The notes under the pieces: model-generated
The model's input: only the letters and a program-made list of their open reading frames with translations
Database searches by the model: none
Told to the model about the DNA's origin: nothing
Position numbers and translations under genes: made by a program
Source: an uncultured Bacilli bacterium
GTDB lineage: Bacteria; Bacillota_I; Bacilli_A; RF39; UBA660
Direction: 5' to 3'
Assembly: GCA_944332715.1 (NCBI GenBank)
Contig: CALVKN010000003.1
Coordinates: 1 to 61,241, forward strand
DNA: 61,241 nt
Part shown: in pieces, positions 17,904-27,706 of the stretch
Layout of the letters: every line of letters starts with the position of its first letter
Position numbering within the stretch: position 1 is the first letter of the stretch

Positions 17904-18160
17904 TGAATGAAGCAAAACAAGAATTAATTGGTAAAGTTGTAAGTAGCAGTAATAATAAGACTATTACCGTATTAGTTGAAACTTCCAAAAAGCATCCTTT
18001 ATACAAAAAACAAGTTAAATATTCAAAGAAATATGCTGCACATGATGAAGAAAATAAAGCAAAAGTAGGAGATACAGTAAAAATTAGAATGACTAGACCA
18101 TTATCTAAAACTAAGAGATATGAACTAGTGGAAGTTCTAGTTGAGGCTGTTATCCTTTAG
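17903..18160 (+). CDS. rpsQ: Ribosomal protein S17 (uS17)
   Basis: 85 residues with the OB-fold signature [17 protein letters not shown] and the conserved [15 protein letters not shown] primary 16S-binding protein of the 30S body. Its ATG shares a base with the rpmC stop. Confidence 0.95.
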   Translation: MNEAKQELIGKVVSSSNNKTITVLVETSKKHPLYKKQVKYSKKYAAHDEENKAKVGDTVKIRMTRPLSKTKRYELVEVLVEAVIL

Positions 18161-18171
18161 GAGGTATTATT

Positions 18172-18540
18172 ATGGTAATGCAAGAAAGTAGACTTAAAGT
18201 TGCCGATAATAGTGGTGCTCGTGAACTTTTAGTAATAAGAGTTATGGGTGGATCTAAAGTTAAATATGGTAATATTGGTGACGTTGTAGTTGGGACTGTT
18301 AAAAAAGCAATTCCTAATAGTCCTATCAAAAAGGGTAAAGTTGTCAAGGCTGTTATCGTTAGAACTGTTGATGGCGTAAGAAGAAGTGATGGTTCTTATA
18401 TCAAATTTGATGATAATGCATGCGTTTTAATTAAGGATGATAAGTCCCCAATTGGAACACGTGTTTTAGGACCAGTTGCTAGAGAGTTAAGAGAAAAAGA
18501 TTATATGAAGATCGTATCTCTTGCCTCAGAAGTATTATAG
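18172..18540 (+). CDS. rplN: Ribosomal protein L14 (uL14)
   Basis: 122 residues, the family norm. Starts [20 protein letters not shown]; also shows [14 protein letters not shown] and [17 protein letters not shown]14 forms intersubunit bridges and is the target of silencing factor RsfS. Confidence 0.96.
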   Translation: MVMQESRLKVADNSGARELLVIRVMGGSKVKYGNIGDVVVGTVKKAIPNSPIKKGKVVKAVIVRTVDGVRRSDGSYIKFDDNACVLIKDDKSPIGTRVLGPVARELREKDYMKIVSLASEVL

Positions 18541-18548
18541 GAGGCTGT

Positions 18549-18881
18549 ATGAAAGTTAAAGTTGGAGATACTGTAAAAATTATTGCTGGTGCTGATAAAG
18601 GTAAAGAAGGCAAAGTTATTAGAACTATAAAATCAGAACAAAGAGTTGTAGTTGAAGGTGTACATATTGTTAAGAAACATAGTAAACCTAGAACTAATAA
18701 TGAGTCTGGTGGAATATTTGAAATTGAAGCTCCTATTCATGTTTCAAATGTAAAAGTTATCACCGAAGCAGAAGCAAAAGAAATAAAAAAAGAAGCTAAG
18801 AAGGCTTCAAAAAAAGAAAAAGTAGAAGAAAAAGTTGGAAAAAAAGCAACTAAAAAAACTTCTAAGAAAGCGAGTAAGTAG
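18549..18881 (+). CDS. rplX: Ribosomal protein L24 with lysine-rich tail
   Basis: 110 residues. The KOW domain is clear ([20 protein letters not shown], then [19 protein letters not shown]). The last 30 residues are almost only Lys, Ala, Glu and Ser ([16 protein letters not shown]), a low-complexity tail absent from most L24. L24 initiates 50S assembly. Confidence 0.95.
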   Translation: MKVKVGDTVKIIAGADKGKEGKVIRTIKSEQRVVVEGVHIVKKHSKPRTNNESGGIFEIEAPIHVSNVKVITEAEAKEIKKEAKKASKKEKVEEKVGKKATKKTSKKASK

Positions 18882-18883
18882 TT

Positions 18884-19423
18884 ATGAGTAATTTTAAGAC
18901 ATTATATAATGAAAAAATTGTTCCAGAATTAATGAAGGAATACAATTATACTACTGTAATGGCTGTACCTAAACTTGAAAAGATTGTTGTTAACATGGGT
19001 GTTGGTGATGGATCTAAAGATGAAAAGTTTATTACTGCTGCAGTAAAAGACTTAGAAAAAATTACTGGTCAAAAACCTGTTGTTACGAAAGCTCGTAAGT
19101 CAATTGCGGGATTTAAAGTTCGTGAAGGACAACCTATTGGAGTTAAAGTAACTTTAAGAGGAGAAAATATGTATTATTTCTTTGAAAAGTTAGTTAAGGT
19201 TGGACTTCCTCGTGTAAGAGATTTCCGTGGCGTTTCACCTCATTCATTTGATGGAAAAGGAAATTATACAATTGGTATTAAAGAACAATTAATTTTCCCT
19301 GAAATCGATTATGATGAAGTTGTTAAGGTACGTGGTATGGATATCATATTCGTAACTACTGCAAAGAGCAATGAAGAAGCTAAGAGTTTACTTGCTGGCT
19401 TCGGAATGCCTTTTAGGAATTAG
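18884..19423 (+). CDS. rplE: Ribosomal protein L5 (uL5)
   Basis: 179 residues, full length. L5 binds 5S rRNA in the central protuberance. Motifs are [43 protein letters not shown] and [16 protein letters not shown]. Confidence 0.96.
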   Translation: MSNFKTLYNEKIVPELMKEYNYTTVMAVPKLEKIVVNMGVGDGSKDEKFITAAVKDLEKITGQKPVVTKARKSIAGFKVREGQPIGVKVTLRGENMYYFFEKLVKVGLPRVRDFRGVSPHSFDGKGNYTIGIKEQLIFPEIDYDEVVKVRGMDIIFVTTAKSNEEAKSLLAGFGMPFRN

Positions 19424-19432
19424 GAGGACGTT

Positions 19433-19618
19433 ATGGCAAGAAAAAGCATGATTGTTAAAAATAAAAGAACACCAAAGTTTTCTACAAGAGCATATACAAG
19501 ATGTAATCGTTGTGGTAGACCTCATGGAGTTTTAAGAAAATATGGTATTTGCCGTATTTGCTTTAGAGAACTAGCAAATGAAGGTAAACTTCCTGGTGTT
19601 AAGAAATCTAGTTGGTAA
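19433..19618 (+). CDS. rpsZ: Ribosomal protein S14, zinc-binding type
   Basis: 61 residues. Two CXXC pairs, CNRCGRPHG and CRICFRE, give the zinc-ribbon (C+) form of S14, used in the 30S head of many Bacillota. AGGAGG lies seven bases before the ATG. Confidence 0.95.
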   Translation: MARKSMIVKNKRTPKFSTRAYTRCNRCGRPHGVLRKYGICRICFRELANEGKLPGVKKSSW

Positions 19619-19630
19619 GGAGGAATTTAG

Positions 19631-20029
19631 ATGTTTGTACAAGATAAAATAGCAGATATGTTAACTCGTATTCGTAATGCTAATCAAATGAAATACAATA
19701 CTGTTGAAGTAATTGGAACTAAAATGACTCTTGGAATTGCCGAAATTTTAAAGAATGAAGGTTATATAACTGATTATGTTTATGAAAAACATAGTAATGG
19801 TGATAAACTTACAATAACTTTAAAATACGGACCTAAGAAAGAAAGAGTTATTACTGGACTTAAAAGAATTAGTAAATCTGGTTTAAGAGTTTATGCTAAA
19901 GTGGATGAAATTCCTCGCGTTTTAAACGGACTAGGTATTGCTATAATTTCCACTTCTGAAGGTTTAATGACTGATAAAGAAGCAAGAGCTAAGGGATTAG
20001 GAGGTGAAGTACTTGCCTATATTTGGTAA
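19631..20029 (+). CDS. rpsH: Ribosomal protein S8 (uS8)
   Basis: 132 residues. Shows [30 protein letters not shown] and the C-terminal [21 protein letters not shown] that binds 16S helix 21. In other bacteria it represses the spc operon. Confidence 0.96.
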   Translation: MFVQDKIADMLTRIRNANQMKYNTVEVIGTKMTLGIAEILKNEGYITDYVYEKHSNGDKLTITLKYGPKKERVITGLKRISKSGLRVYAKVDEIPRVLNGLGIAIISTSEGLMTDKEARAKGLGGEVLAYIW

Positions 20030-20035
20030 GGAATT

Positions 20036-20572
20036 ATGAGTAGAATTGGTGAAAGAAAACTAACTATCCCTGAAGGTGTTACAGTTATGGTTAATGGTAA
20101 TACTGTTAATGTAAAAGGACCTAAAGGAGAACTTAATTTAAAAGTAAGTAATTTAATAAATGTTGAAGTAGTAGATAATACTGTTTTAACAAAACAAGCT
20201 AAACCAAGTAAAAGAGCTAATGTTATGCAAGGAACTACTAATTCATTAATTAATAATATGATTATTGGAGTGTCTGTTGGTTTTAGCAAAGGTTTAGAAG
20301 CAGTTGGTGTTGGATATCGTTTCAATGTTAGTGGTAATAAGATTACTATTAATGCTGGATATTCACATCCAGTTGTAATGGAAGCACCAAGTGATTTAAG
20401 TGTTACTAGTGAATCAAATACAGAAATTACTATTCATGGAATAGATAAACAAAAAGTTTCAGAATTTGCGGCGAATGTTCGTAAAGTGAGAGAACCAGAA
20501 CCTTATAAAGGTAAAGGTATTCGTTATAAAGATGAACATGTACGTCGTAAAGAAGGAAAGAAAGCGGCATAG
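20036..20572 (+). CDS. rplF: Ribosomal protein L6 (uL6)
   Basis: 178 residues with two repeated domains. Seen in SRIGERKLTIPEGV, NVKGPKGELNLKV, VGVGYRFNV and the end PEPYKGKGIRYKDEHVRRKEG. It lies near the factor-binding site of the 50S subunit. Confidence 0.96.
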   Translation: MSRIGERKLTIPEGVTVMVNGNTVNVKGPKGELNLKVSNLINVEVVDNTVLTKQAKPSKRANVMQGTTNSLINNMIIGVSVGFSKGLEAVGVGYRFNVSGNKITINAGYSHPVVMEAPSDLSVTSESNTEITIHGIDKQKVSEFAANVRKVREPEPYKGKGIRYKDEHVRRKEGKKAA

Positions 20573-20586
20573 GGAGGAGTTAAGTT

Positions 20587-20943
20587 ATGATTAAAAAAGA
20601 AGCTAATAATAAAGCTCGTGTAAGAAGACACGAAAGAGTTCGTAAAACTGTTAGTGGAACTGCTGAATGCCCAAGACTAAATGTATTTAGATCTAACAAA
20701 GGTATTTATGCTCAAGTTATCGATGATGTAACAGGAACTACCCTTGCAAGTTCTTCTAACCTTGAATTAAAAATTAAGAATGGTGGTAATATCGAAGCTG
20801 CTCAAGCAGTTGGAAAAGATATTGCTGAAAAATGTAAGAAATTAAAAATTAAAAAGATAGTATTTGACCGTGGCGGATATCAATACCATGGTAGAGTTTC
20901 AGCCCTTGCTGATGCAGCAAGAGAAGCTGGACTAGAATTTTAG
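20587..20943 (+). CDS. rplR: Ribosomal protein L18 (uL18)
   Basis: 118 residues. Binds 5S rRNA. Motifs are [37 protein letters not shown] and [20 protein letters not shown]. Confidence 0.96.
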   Translation: MIKKEANNKARVRRHERVRKTVSGTAECPRLNVFRSNKGIYAQVIDDVTGTTLASSSNLELKIKNGGNIEAAQAVGKDIAEKCKKLKIKKIVFDRGGYQYHGRVSALADAAREAGLEF

Positions 20944-20952
20944 GGAGGTAGC

Positions 20953-21456
20953 ATGAGAAATCAAAAACAAGAACAAAAGAAAAATCTATTAGAAGAAAAA
21001 GTTATTTCTATTACTCGTGTTACGAAAGTTACACAAGGTGGTAGACACTTCCGTTTCTCTGCTACTGTAGCTGTTGGAAACAGAAAAGGTTTAGTTGGTA
21101 TTGGTAGTGGAAAGGCTAACGAAGTTCCAGAAGCTATTAAAAAAGCTTTACAAGCTGCAAATAAGAATGTTTGCAAAGTTGCTTTAATAGATAATAGAAC
21201 TGTTCCTCATGAAATGACTGCAAAAGTTGGTAGAGCTGTAGTATTAATCAAGCCTGCTCGCGAAGGTCGCGGAATCATCGCTGGTGGTGCTGCTCGTGCT
21301 GTACTTGAACTTGCTGGTGTTAAAGACATCGTTGCTAAATCACTTGGAGCAAATACTCAAGTAAATGTTGCTAAAGCAACACTAAAGGCTTTGAAGGAAC
21401 AAAGAACTCCAGAACATATTGCTGAACTTCGTGGCAAGAAAGTTGAGGAATTGTAA
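20953..21456 (+). CDS. rpsE: Ribosomal protein S5 (uS5)
   Basis: 167 residues. The double-stranded RNA-binding domain shows VTKVTQGGRHFRFSATVAVG and the C-terminal part GRGIIAGGAARAVLELAG. It affects decoding accuracy. In most bacteria rpmD (L30) follows; here rplO begins two bases after the stop. Confidence 0.96.
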   Translation: MRNQKQEQKKNLLEEKVISITRVTKVTQGGRHFRFSATVAVGNRKGLVGIGSGKANEVPEAIKKALQAANKNVCKVALIDNRTVPHEMTAKVGRAVVLIKPAREGRGIIAGGAARAVLELAGVKDIVAKSLGANTQVNVAKATLKALKEQRTPEHIAELRGKKVEEL

Positions 21457-21457
21457 G

Positions 21458-21901
21458 ATGAAATTAGAAAATTTACCAAAAAGTAAAGAAACAAAAGCAA
21501 CAAAGAGAGTTGGACGTGGACCAGGAAGTGGTATGGGTAAAACCGCTACTCGTGGAGAAAACGGACAAAAATCTAGAAGTGGTGCATCAATTCCTGCTTG
21601 GTTCCAAGGTGGACAAACTCCACTTCACAGAAGAATTCCAATCAGAGGATTCAATAACAAAAACTTTACAACTAGATATGCTACAATTAATTTAAGTGAT
21701 CTAGACAAATTCTTTAATGATGGTGATGTTGTTACACCAGAAGTATTAAAGGAACGTAAAATAATTAAAAAACAACTTAGTGGAGTTAAAGTATTAGGTA
21801 ATGGTGAACTTACTAAAAAGTTAACTGTTAAAGCTAATAGATTCTCTAGTAAAGCTGTTACAAAAATTGAAAATTCCGGTGGCAAAGCTGAGGTGATTTA
21901 G
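21458..21901 (+). CDS. rplO: Ribosomal protein L15 (uL15)
   Basis: 147 residues from the ATG at 21458, giving MKLENLPKSKETKA. The Gly/Arg-rich N-terminal tail (KRVGRGPGSGMGKTATRGENG) and FQGGQTPLHRRIPIRG are typical. GAGGAA before the rpsE stop serves as SD; the longer frame to 21419 is an overlap artefact. The stop abuts secY. Confidence 0.95.
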   Translation: MKLENLPKSKETKATKRVGRGPGSGMGKTATRGENGQKSRSGASIPAWFQGGQTPLHRRIPIRGFNNKNFTTRYATINLSDLDKFFNDGDVVTPEVLKERKIIKKQLSGVKVLGNGELTKKLTVKANRFSSKAVTKIENSGGKAEVI

Positions 21902-23167
21902 ATGTTTCGTGGGTTTTCCCAACTTTTCAATAAGTCGAATAAAGATTTAAGACATAGAATCTACTTTACCTTGTTTTGTTTAGGAATATTTTGCTTAGGT
22001 AGTACAATTACTATTCCTTGGGCTACCCAAATAATAAGCGAACTTGGATTTTTAGAAATATTTAATATCATGAGTGGTGGAGGACTTAGAAACTTTTCAA
22101 TCTTCGGATTAGGAGTTTCTCCTTACATCACAGCATCAATTATTACACAGTTGTTGCAAATGGATATTATTCCATATTTTAAAGATTTAAAAGAACAAGG
22201 GTATGTAGGAAGACAAAAAATTAACAAAATTACAAGATACTTAGGTATTATAATTGCCTTTGCACAAGCGTATGTACTTTGTGTATTTTATATGAGTGGT
22301 GAATCAACATTTACAATGCTTAAGACATCCTTAGTTATGACTGCTGGTACAGCATTCTGTTTATGGATGGGAGATCAAATTACAAGAAAAGGTATCGGTA
22401 ATGGGCAATCAATGCTTATTATGGCAGGTATAATTCTTAGTATGCCAAGTGTATTTACAGGTGCATATGAAGGATTTATTGTTGCGGATACTTACGCTAC
22501 AGCATTAGGAATATTTTTCTTTATTCTATTTATCCTTATTTATCTACTTATTATTGTAGGTATTATATGGATACAACTTGCAGAAAGAAGAATACCTATT
22601 CAATATGCTAATAGATCAACTAGTGCATATGGTGCACAACAAAGTTTCTTACCAATAAAAATTAATTCTGCTGGTGTTATACCTGTAATATTTGCACAAA
22701 TACTTATTACAATACCAGCAACAATAGTTAGTTTAATTGGTAATGAAAGTGCTATTAATTTTGTTAATAAATATATTAGTTATACAACTCCAACAGGATT
22801 TTTACTATATATAGTACTTATAATGTTCTTTGGATATTTTTATACATTTATGGTTATGAATCCTGATGAAATGAGTAAAAACTTAAATGGACGTGGAGGT
22901 TATATTCCAGGGATAAGACCAGGAGAAGATACTTCCAAATACATAGGTAATTCTATGGGTAAATTAACATTTGTAGGTAGTATATTCTTAGTAATACTTT
23001 CATGTATACCAATAGTTTTCTCGATGATATTTGAATTACCATCATCAGTATCTATTGGTGGAACTGCAATATTAATTGTTGTAGGTGTTGCTATTGAAAC
23101 ATATAAACAAATGGAAAGTAGTTTAGTAAGTCGCTCTTATGCGGCGAAAAGAAAGAGATTAAGATAA
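21902..23167 (+). CDS. secY: Preprotein translocase subunit SecY
   Basis: 421 residues with ten predicted membrane helices. SecY forms the protein-conducting channel with SecE and SecG. Motifs are the plug-region text MSGGGLRNFSIFGLGVSPYI, the loop RRIPIQYANRSTS, the NPDEMSKNLNGRGGYIPG loop, and the basic end KRKRLR. It sits in the usual place between rplO and adk. Confidence 0.97.
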   Translation: MFRGFSQLFNKSNKDLRHRIYFTLFCLGIFCLGSTITIPWATQIISELGFLEIFNIMSGGGLRNFSIFGLGVSPYITASIITQLLQMDIIPYFKDLKEQGYVGRQKINKITRYLGIIIAFAQAYVLCVFYMSGESTFTMLKTSLVMTAGTAFCLWMGDQITRKGIGNGQSMLIMAGIILSMPSVFTGAYEGFIVADTYATALGIFFFILFILIYLLIIVGIIWIQLAERRIPIQYANRSTSAYGAQQSFLPIKINSAGVIPVIFAQILITIPATIVSLIGNESAINFVNKYISYTTPTGFLLYIVLIMFFGYFYTFMVMNPDEMSKNLNGRGGYIPGIRPGEDTSKYIGNSMGKLTFVGSIFLVILSCIPIVFSMIFELPSSVSIGGTAILIVVGVAIETYKQMESSLVSRSYAAKRKRLR

Positions 23168-23805
23168 TGAAAAATATAATATTTATAGCTCCCCCAGCCG
23201 CTGGCAAAGGGACTCAAAGTGATATGTTAAAAAATACTTATGGATATATCCATATATCAACAGGAGATTTACTGCGAGCGGAGATTGCAACAGGTAGTGC
23301 ATTAGGGTTAGAAGTTAAAAGTATTATAGATAAAGGAAATTTAGTTAGTGATGAATTAATAATTGATATTATAAATTCAAAGTTAACTGAAATAAAAGGA
23401 AAACCATTTATTTTAGATGGTTTTCCTAGAACTCTTAATCAAGCGAAAGTCTTAGATAAAATAATAGATGATAATTATGAAGTTATCTATTTAGAATTAT
23501 CTAAGGAAGAAGCAATTAAAAGAATAGAGGGAAGACTTACTTGCAGTTGTGGAAAATCATATAATTTAAATGATGAAGCATTAAAACCAAAGCAAGAAGG
23601 TATTTGTGATAATTGCGGTAAGAAATTAGTAAAAAGAGATGATGATAATACTCTAGCATTTGCTGTTAGATATGATAATTTCTTAAATAATACAAAAGTA
23701 TTAATAGATTACTACAAAAATAAAAATAAATTAAATGTTATTGATGTTAATAGAGATATAAATGCTATATTTAAAGACATATCGGAGATAGTTATTAATG
23801 ATTAG
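23167..23805 (+). CDS. adk: Adenylate kinase, zinc-lid type
   Basis: Converts AMP plus ATP to two ADP. 212 residues. The P-loop reads APPAAGKGTQS (the second position is more often G-P-G), the AMP site ISTGDLLRAE, and the arginine motif DGFPRTLNQA. The lid has four cysteines (CSCGKSYN and CDNCGKK), the zinc-binding form common in Gram-positives. It overlaps secY by one base and map by eight. Confidence 0.96.
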   Translation: MKNIIFIAPPAAGKGTQSDMLKNTYGYIHISTGDLLRAEIATGSALGLEVKSIIDKGNLVSDELIIDIINSKLTEIKGKPFILDGFPRTLNQAKVLDKIIDDNYEVIYLELSKEEAIKRIEGRLTCSCGKSYNLNDEALKPKQEGICDNCGKKLVKRDDDNTLAFAVRYDNFLNNTKVLIDYYKNKNKLNVIDVNRDINAIFKDISEIVIND

Positions 23806-24541
23806 TATTAAAAGTGAAAGAGAAATTGAATTAATGCGTGAAGCTGGAAAATACAATATGCTTACCTTTAAGGAAGTTGAAAAGTATTTAAAACCAGGAG
23901 TAACCACTAAAAAGTTAGATAAGATAATTCACGATTTTATAATAAAGAATGGATGTGTTCCATCAACATTAGGTTATGAAGGTTATCCAGCTAGTGTATG
24001 TATTTCTGTAAATGATGAAGTTGTTCATGGTATTCCCGGAGCTCGTGTTTTACAAAATGGTGATATAGTTTCAATTGATTTAGTTTTATCATATAAAGGA
24101 TATCATGCTGATGCTACTAGAACTTATATCATTGGGGAGGTTCCAGAGGATGTAAGAAATTTAGTAGAAAATACTAAAGGAGCATTTTATGCAGGAGTAG
24201 CAAAAGTAAAAGAAGGAGCTAGAATTCGTGATATCAGTAAGGCAATTGAGGATTATGCACATGCGCATGGTTTATCAGTTGTTGAAGAATTAGTGGGACA
24301 TGGAATTGGATCTTCAATGCATGAAGAACCAGATGTACCAAATTTTGATACAAATAGCATGGTTAAATTAAAGACTGGTATGACTTTAGCAATAGAACCA
24401 ATGCTTAATTTGGGAAGTAAACACGTTTTTTTAGAAGATGATGATTGGACAGTTAAAACTGTTGATGGAAAGCCTTCAGCACATTACGAAAATACTGTCT
24501 TAGTGACTAAAGATGGATATGAAATATTAACAGGAGAATAG
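23798..24541 (+). CDS. map: Methionine aminopeptidase, type I
   Basis: Removes the initiator methionine from new proteins. 247 residues. Metal ligands of the pita-bread fold are visible in [43 protein letters not shown] and HYENTVLVT. The start overlaps adk by eight bases, the usual coupling. Confidence 0.97.
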   Translation: MISIKSEREIELMREAGKYNMLTFKEVEKYLKPGVTTKKLDKIIHDFIIKNGCVPSTLGYEGYPASVCISVNDEVVHGIPGARVLQNGDIVSIDLVLSYKGYHADATRTYIIGEVPEDVRNLVENTKGAFYAGVAKVKEGARIRDISKAIEDYAHAHGLSVVEELVGHGIGSSMHEEPDVPNFDTNSMVKLKTGMTLAIEPMLNLGSKHVFLEDDDWTVKTVDGKPSAHYENTVLVTKDGYEILTGE

Positions 24542-24548
24542 AGAATAT

Positions 24549-24767
24549 ATGGGAAAAAAAGATAAAATAGAAGTTGAAGGGAAAGTTACAGAAGTCTTAA
24601 AGGGAAGTTACTATTTAGTAGAACTTGAAAATGGACATACTGTTACGGCCTACGTCTCTGGTAAAATGCGCATAAATATGATACGTATTTTACCAGGTGA
24701 TAAAGTTACAGTAGAACTTTCACCATACGATTTAGAACGTGGGATTATAAAATGGAATAATAGATAA
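24549..24767 (+). CDS. infA: Translation initiation factor IF-1
   Basis: 72 residues, the canonical length, with a single S1/OB fold: [39 protein letters not shown] and the end [10 protein letters not shown]. Blocks the A site during initiation. Located between map and rpmJ as in most Bacillota. Confidence 0.96.
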   Translation: MGKKDKIEVEGKVTEVLKGSYYLVELENGHTVTAYVSGKMRINMIRILPGDKVTVELSPYDLERGIIKWNNR

Positions 24768-24778
24768 GGAGTGAAATT

Positions 24779-24892
24779 ATGAAAGTTAGACCATCAGTAA
24801 AAAAGATTTGCAAGAAATGTAAAATTATTAGAAGAAAAGGAAAAGTTAGGGTTATTTGTGAAAATCCTAAACATAAGCAAGTACAAGGATAA
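24779..24892 (+). CDS. rpmJ: Ribosomal protein L36 (bL36)
   Basis: 37 residues, [15 protein letters not shown] at the start. The zinc ligands are Cys11, Cys14, Cys27 and His32, so this is the zinc-binding form. SD AAGGAGTG precedes it. It lies between infA and rpsM, its usual place. Confidence 0.95.
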   Translation: MKVRPSVKKICKKCKIIRRKGKVRVICENPKHKQVQG

Positions 24893-24901
24893 GGAGGATT
24901 T

Positions 24902-25276
24902 ATGGCAAGAATTAAGAATATTGAATTACCAGGTGAAAAACATACTTGTATAGGACTTACAGCAATTTATGGTATAGGTAGAAGTTTAGCACTTACTATT
25001 TGTGAAGATGCAAAAGTAGAACCTACAAAGAAAATTAAAGATTTGACTGATGATGAAGTTGCAGCATTACGTAAAGAAGTAGAAAAATACGTAGTTGAAG
25101 GTGATCTTCGTCGTGATGTACAAATGAATATTAAAAATAAGATGGAAATTAACTGCTACGAAGGTATTAGACATAAAAAAGGTCTACCAGTAAGAGGACA
25201 AAGAACTAGTAGAAATGCTAAGACTCGTAAAGGTAGAGGTAAAGTAGTAGCTAATAAAAAGAAAGTAGGTAAGTAA
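24902..25276 (+). CDS. rpsM: Ribosomal protein S13 (uS13)
   Basis: 124 residues. [20 protein letters not shown] at the start, the helix-two-turn-helix [11 protein letters not shown], and the tail [18 protein letters not shown]. It bridges the subunits through the 30S head. Confidence 0.96.
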   Translation: MARIKNIELPGEKHTCIGLTAIYGIGRSLALTICEDAKVEPTKKIKDLTDDEVAALRKEVEKYVVEGDLRRDVQMNIKNKMEINCYEGIRHKKGLPVRGQRTSRNAKTRKGRGKVVANKKKVGK

Positions 25277-25277
25277 T

Positions 25278-25661
25278 ATGGCATATAATAGAAGAAAAAG
25301 AAAAGTTAAGAAGAATATTCCAGAAGCTGAAGCACATATTCATTCAACTTATAATAATACAATAGTTACTATTTGTGATAAAGAAGGTAATGCTATTAGT
25401 TGGTCATCTGCTGGTAGAATTGGTTATAAAGGAAGTAAAAAGAAAACTCCTTTTGCAGCAGGACTAACTAGTGAAGCAGCAGCTGCAGCAGCAGTTGAAG
25501 CTGGTGTTAAAAAAGTTGATGTTTATGTTAAAGGTCTTGGACCAGGAAGAGAAAATGCAATTCGTTCTTTACAAACTGCAGGTTTAGAAATTACAAGTAT
25601 CGTTGATGAAACTCCAATTCCTCACAATGGTTGTCGTCCACCAAAAAGACCAAGAAATTAA
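25278..25661 (+). CDS. rpsK: Ribosomal protein S11 (uS11)
   Basis: 127 residues. Signature motifs are [36 protein letters not shown] and the end [14 protein letters not shown]. It forms part of the mRNA exit platform. Confidence 0.96.
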   Translation: MAYNRRKRKVKKNIPEAEAHIHSTYNNTIVTICDKEGNAISWSSAGRIGYKGSKKKTPFAAGLTSEAAAAAAVEAGVKKVDVYVKGLGPGRENAIRSLQTAGLEITSIVDETPIPHNGCRPPKRPRN

Positions 25662-25682
25662 TTAAGGAAAGGAACGTGGATT

Positions 25683-26627
25683 ATGATAAAATTTGAAAAA
25701 CCAGACTATAAAATAGTTGAATATCAAGAAAGCAATCATTTTGCAAAATTTGAACTTGAACCCTTAGAAAGAGGTTTTGGTACAACTATTGGGAATGCTC
25801 TTAGAAGAGTAATGTTATCAAGTTTACCTGGTAGTGCTGTTACTAGCGTTAAGATTGATGGCGTTATGCATGAATTCCAAAAAATGGAAGGTGTAGTTGA
25901 AGATGTTACATCAATAGTATTAGCACTTAAGAAGTTAGTTGTTAAAAATCATACTAGTGAAACTAAAACACTTAGACTTACTAAATCAACACCAGGTGAA
26001 GTTACGGCAGCTGATATTGAAAAAGATGCTGATATTGAAATAATGAATCCAGATTTAGTATTATGTACACTTGTTGAAGGTGGAAAGATAAGCATGGAAA
26101 TGACTGTTAATAATGGTCGTGGATATGTTCCTGCAAGTGAAAATAAAGCAAAAATGGGAGATGCAAAAGTTGGTGTTATTGCAATTGACTCTTCATACTC
26201 ACCAATTGAAGTTGTAAAATATGAAGTATTAGATACTCGTGTTGGTCAAGATGAATCATATGATAAATTAGTTATGGAAGTATCAACTAATGGTTCTATG
26301 ACTCCAGAAGAAGCAATGGCTTTAGCTGCAAAAATACTTATTGAACACTTCAATATAGTTGCAGATTTAAATTCAATTAGTAATATAACAGGAATAATGC
26401 AAGAAAAGAAAATAGATAACATGACTAAGACTCTTGAAACACCAATTGAAGAAGTTGAGTTTTCAGTTCGTGCTTATAACTGTTTAAAAAGAGCTGGTAT
26501 TCATACCGTTCAAGATTTAGTTAATAAGAAAGAATCAGAAGTTACTAAGATCAGAAACTTAGGAAAGAAATCATTAAAAGAAGTTCTTGATAAAGTGGAA
26601 GAATTAGGACTATCATTTAAGGAGTAA
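25683..26627 (+). CDS. rpoA: RNA polymerase alpha subunit
   Basis: 314 residues. The N-terminal dimerisation domain shows FELEPLERGFGTTIGNALRR and LSSLPGSAVTSVKIDGV; the C-terminal domain (from about residue 250) shows SVRAYNCLKRAGIHTVQDL and RNLGKKSLKEV, which contact UP elements and activators. Confidence 0.97.
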   Translation: MIKFEKPDYKIVEYQESNHFAKFELEPLERGFGTTIGNALRRVMLSSLPGSAVTSVKIDGVMHEFQKMEGVVEDVTSIVLALKKLVVKNHTSETKTLRLTKSTPGEVTAADIEKDADIEIMNPDLVLCTLVEGGKISMEMTVNNGRGYVPASENKAKMGDAKVGVIAIDSSYSPIEVVKYEVLDTRVGQDESYDKLVMEVSTNGSMTPEEAMALAAKILIEHFNIVADLNSISNITGIMQEKKIDNMTKTLETPIEEVEFSVRAYNCLKRAGIHTVQDLVNKKESEVTKIRNLGKKSLKEVLDKVEELGLSFKE

Positions 26628-26631
26628 TAAT

Positions 26632-26973
26632 ATGAAATACAGAAAATTAGGAAGAGAAACAAGAATTAGAAGAAGTATTTTAGCAAGTTTAACTAAAGAT
26701 GTAATTATTAATGGCTATGTTGTTACTACTGAAGCAAGAGCTAAAGAAGTTCGTAAGTTTGTTGATAGAATGATAACTTATGGTAAAGATGGTTCTCTAG
26801 TTTCACGTAGAAAAGCACTTGCTTTCTTACATAATGATAGTGAAGTTGTAAGTAAAGTATTTGATGAACTTGCTAAGAAATATGAAACCAGAGATGGTGG
26901 ATATACAAGAATAATCAAACTTAAAGAACGTCGTGGAGACGATGCTCTAGAAGTTAGACTTGAATTAGTTTAA
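26632..26973 (+). CDS. rplQ: Ribosomal protein L17 (bL17)
   Basis: 113 residues. MKYRKLGRETRIRRSILASL at the start and ARAKEVRKFVDRMITYGKDG are typical. Last gene of the alpha operon; a terminator follows directly. Confidence 0.96.
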   Translation: MKYRKLGRETRIRRSILASLTKDVIINGYVVTTEARAKEVRKFVDRMITYGKDGSLVSRRKALAFLHNDSEVVSKVFDELAKKYETRDGGYTRIIKLKERRGDDALEVRLELV

Positions 26974-27003
26974 GAGTTAACAGTTGTTGTTAATTCTTTT
27001 TTA
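26974..27003 (+). terminator. Terminator of the alpha/spc/S10 cluster
   Basis: GAGTTAACA pairs with TGTTAATTC over a six-base loop, followed by Ts. Confidence 0.75.
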
Positions 27004-27027
27004 TTGTATTATTTTCTTGGTGATTGT

Positions 27028-27546
27028 ATGAACAACGTTTTAAATACCAGAAAATGTCCTTTTTGTGGTTCTCTAAATTTATTGGAATATTTATATGGAT
27101 TTCCAGCTTATGATTATGATAAAGAAAAATATATCCTCGGTGGCTGCAAAATAACAGATTATCAACCAATTTATATGTGTTCAGATTGTAACAAAGATAT
27201 ATTCTTGGAAAATGTTATAAATATACAAATAATAGATGATACAATAAAAGATTTAGAAAATAATTCAAATGCCTGTAAATTGGTTTATATAGAATCTAGT
27301 CTAAGTGAGCAGTTATTAAAATTAATTAAATATTTTTATGATGAAGATCTTGTTGATGAAGATTATATAAGTAATTATGAATTTATAAAGAATAAAAAAA
27401 TAGAAGAATTAACCTTACAAGAATGTTTAACATATTTTACTTATATTATTAGATTAGATAGATTTAGTTCAGGATATATTTATAAAGTGGTTAGTGAGGG
27501 TATATTACTTAAGTTATTAGAAAGGTTAAGAAGTATCTTAAGATAA
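27028..27546 (+). CDS. Zinc-ribbon protein, function unknown
   Basis: 172 residues. The N-terminal 60 residues hold two CXXC pairs (KCPFCGSLN and MCSDCNKD) around a YILGGC motif, as in small zinc-ribbon proteins of Bacillota. The rest is helical and acidic with no recognised domain. The ATG at 27028 is preferred, with GGTGA five bases upstream; the TTG at 27004 lies in the terminator tail. Confidence 0.6.
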   Translation: MNNVLNTRKCPFCGSLNLLEYLYGFPAYDYDKEKYILGGCKITDYQPIYMCSDCNKDIFLENVINIQIIDDTIKDLENNSNACKLVYIESSLSEQLLKLIKYFYDEDLVDEDYISNYEFIKNKKIEELTLQECLTYFTYIIRLDRFSSGYIYKVVSEGILLKLLERLRSILR

Positions 27547-27570
27547 TTAATTATTGTTAAAAATGCTTTT

Positions 27571-27664
27571 ATCCTCGAATTTCGACCAAAAACAGTTCTT
27601 TTTATCCTCGAATTTCGACCAAAAACAGTCCTTTTTACCCTCGAATTTTGACCAAAGCGGTTGA
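27571..27664. repeat. 33-bp tandem repeat, three copies, upstream of a DUF4143 ATPase
   Basis: Units begin at 27571, 27604 and 27637, a period of exactly 33. The shared core is CCTCGAATTTCGACC followed by AAAAACAG and a T-run. The third copy is degenerate (TTTTGACC, AAAGCGG). The array lies 40 bases before the ATPase start and replaces a visible -35. Its TTCGACC resembles, but does not equal, the 0A-box complement TTCGACA. Confidence 0.85.
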
Positions 27665-27706
27665 TTTTTTGACATATATATGCTATATTTTAACTGAGGT
27701 GAATAT

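Noticed and set aside
27571..27664. CRISPR array
   Set aside because: Units are head-to-tail with no unique spacers, only three copies, and no cas genes nearby.
27571..27664. 0A boxes in the 33-base repeats
   Set aside because: The repeats read TTCGACC, one base off the required TTCGACA in every copy.
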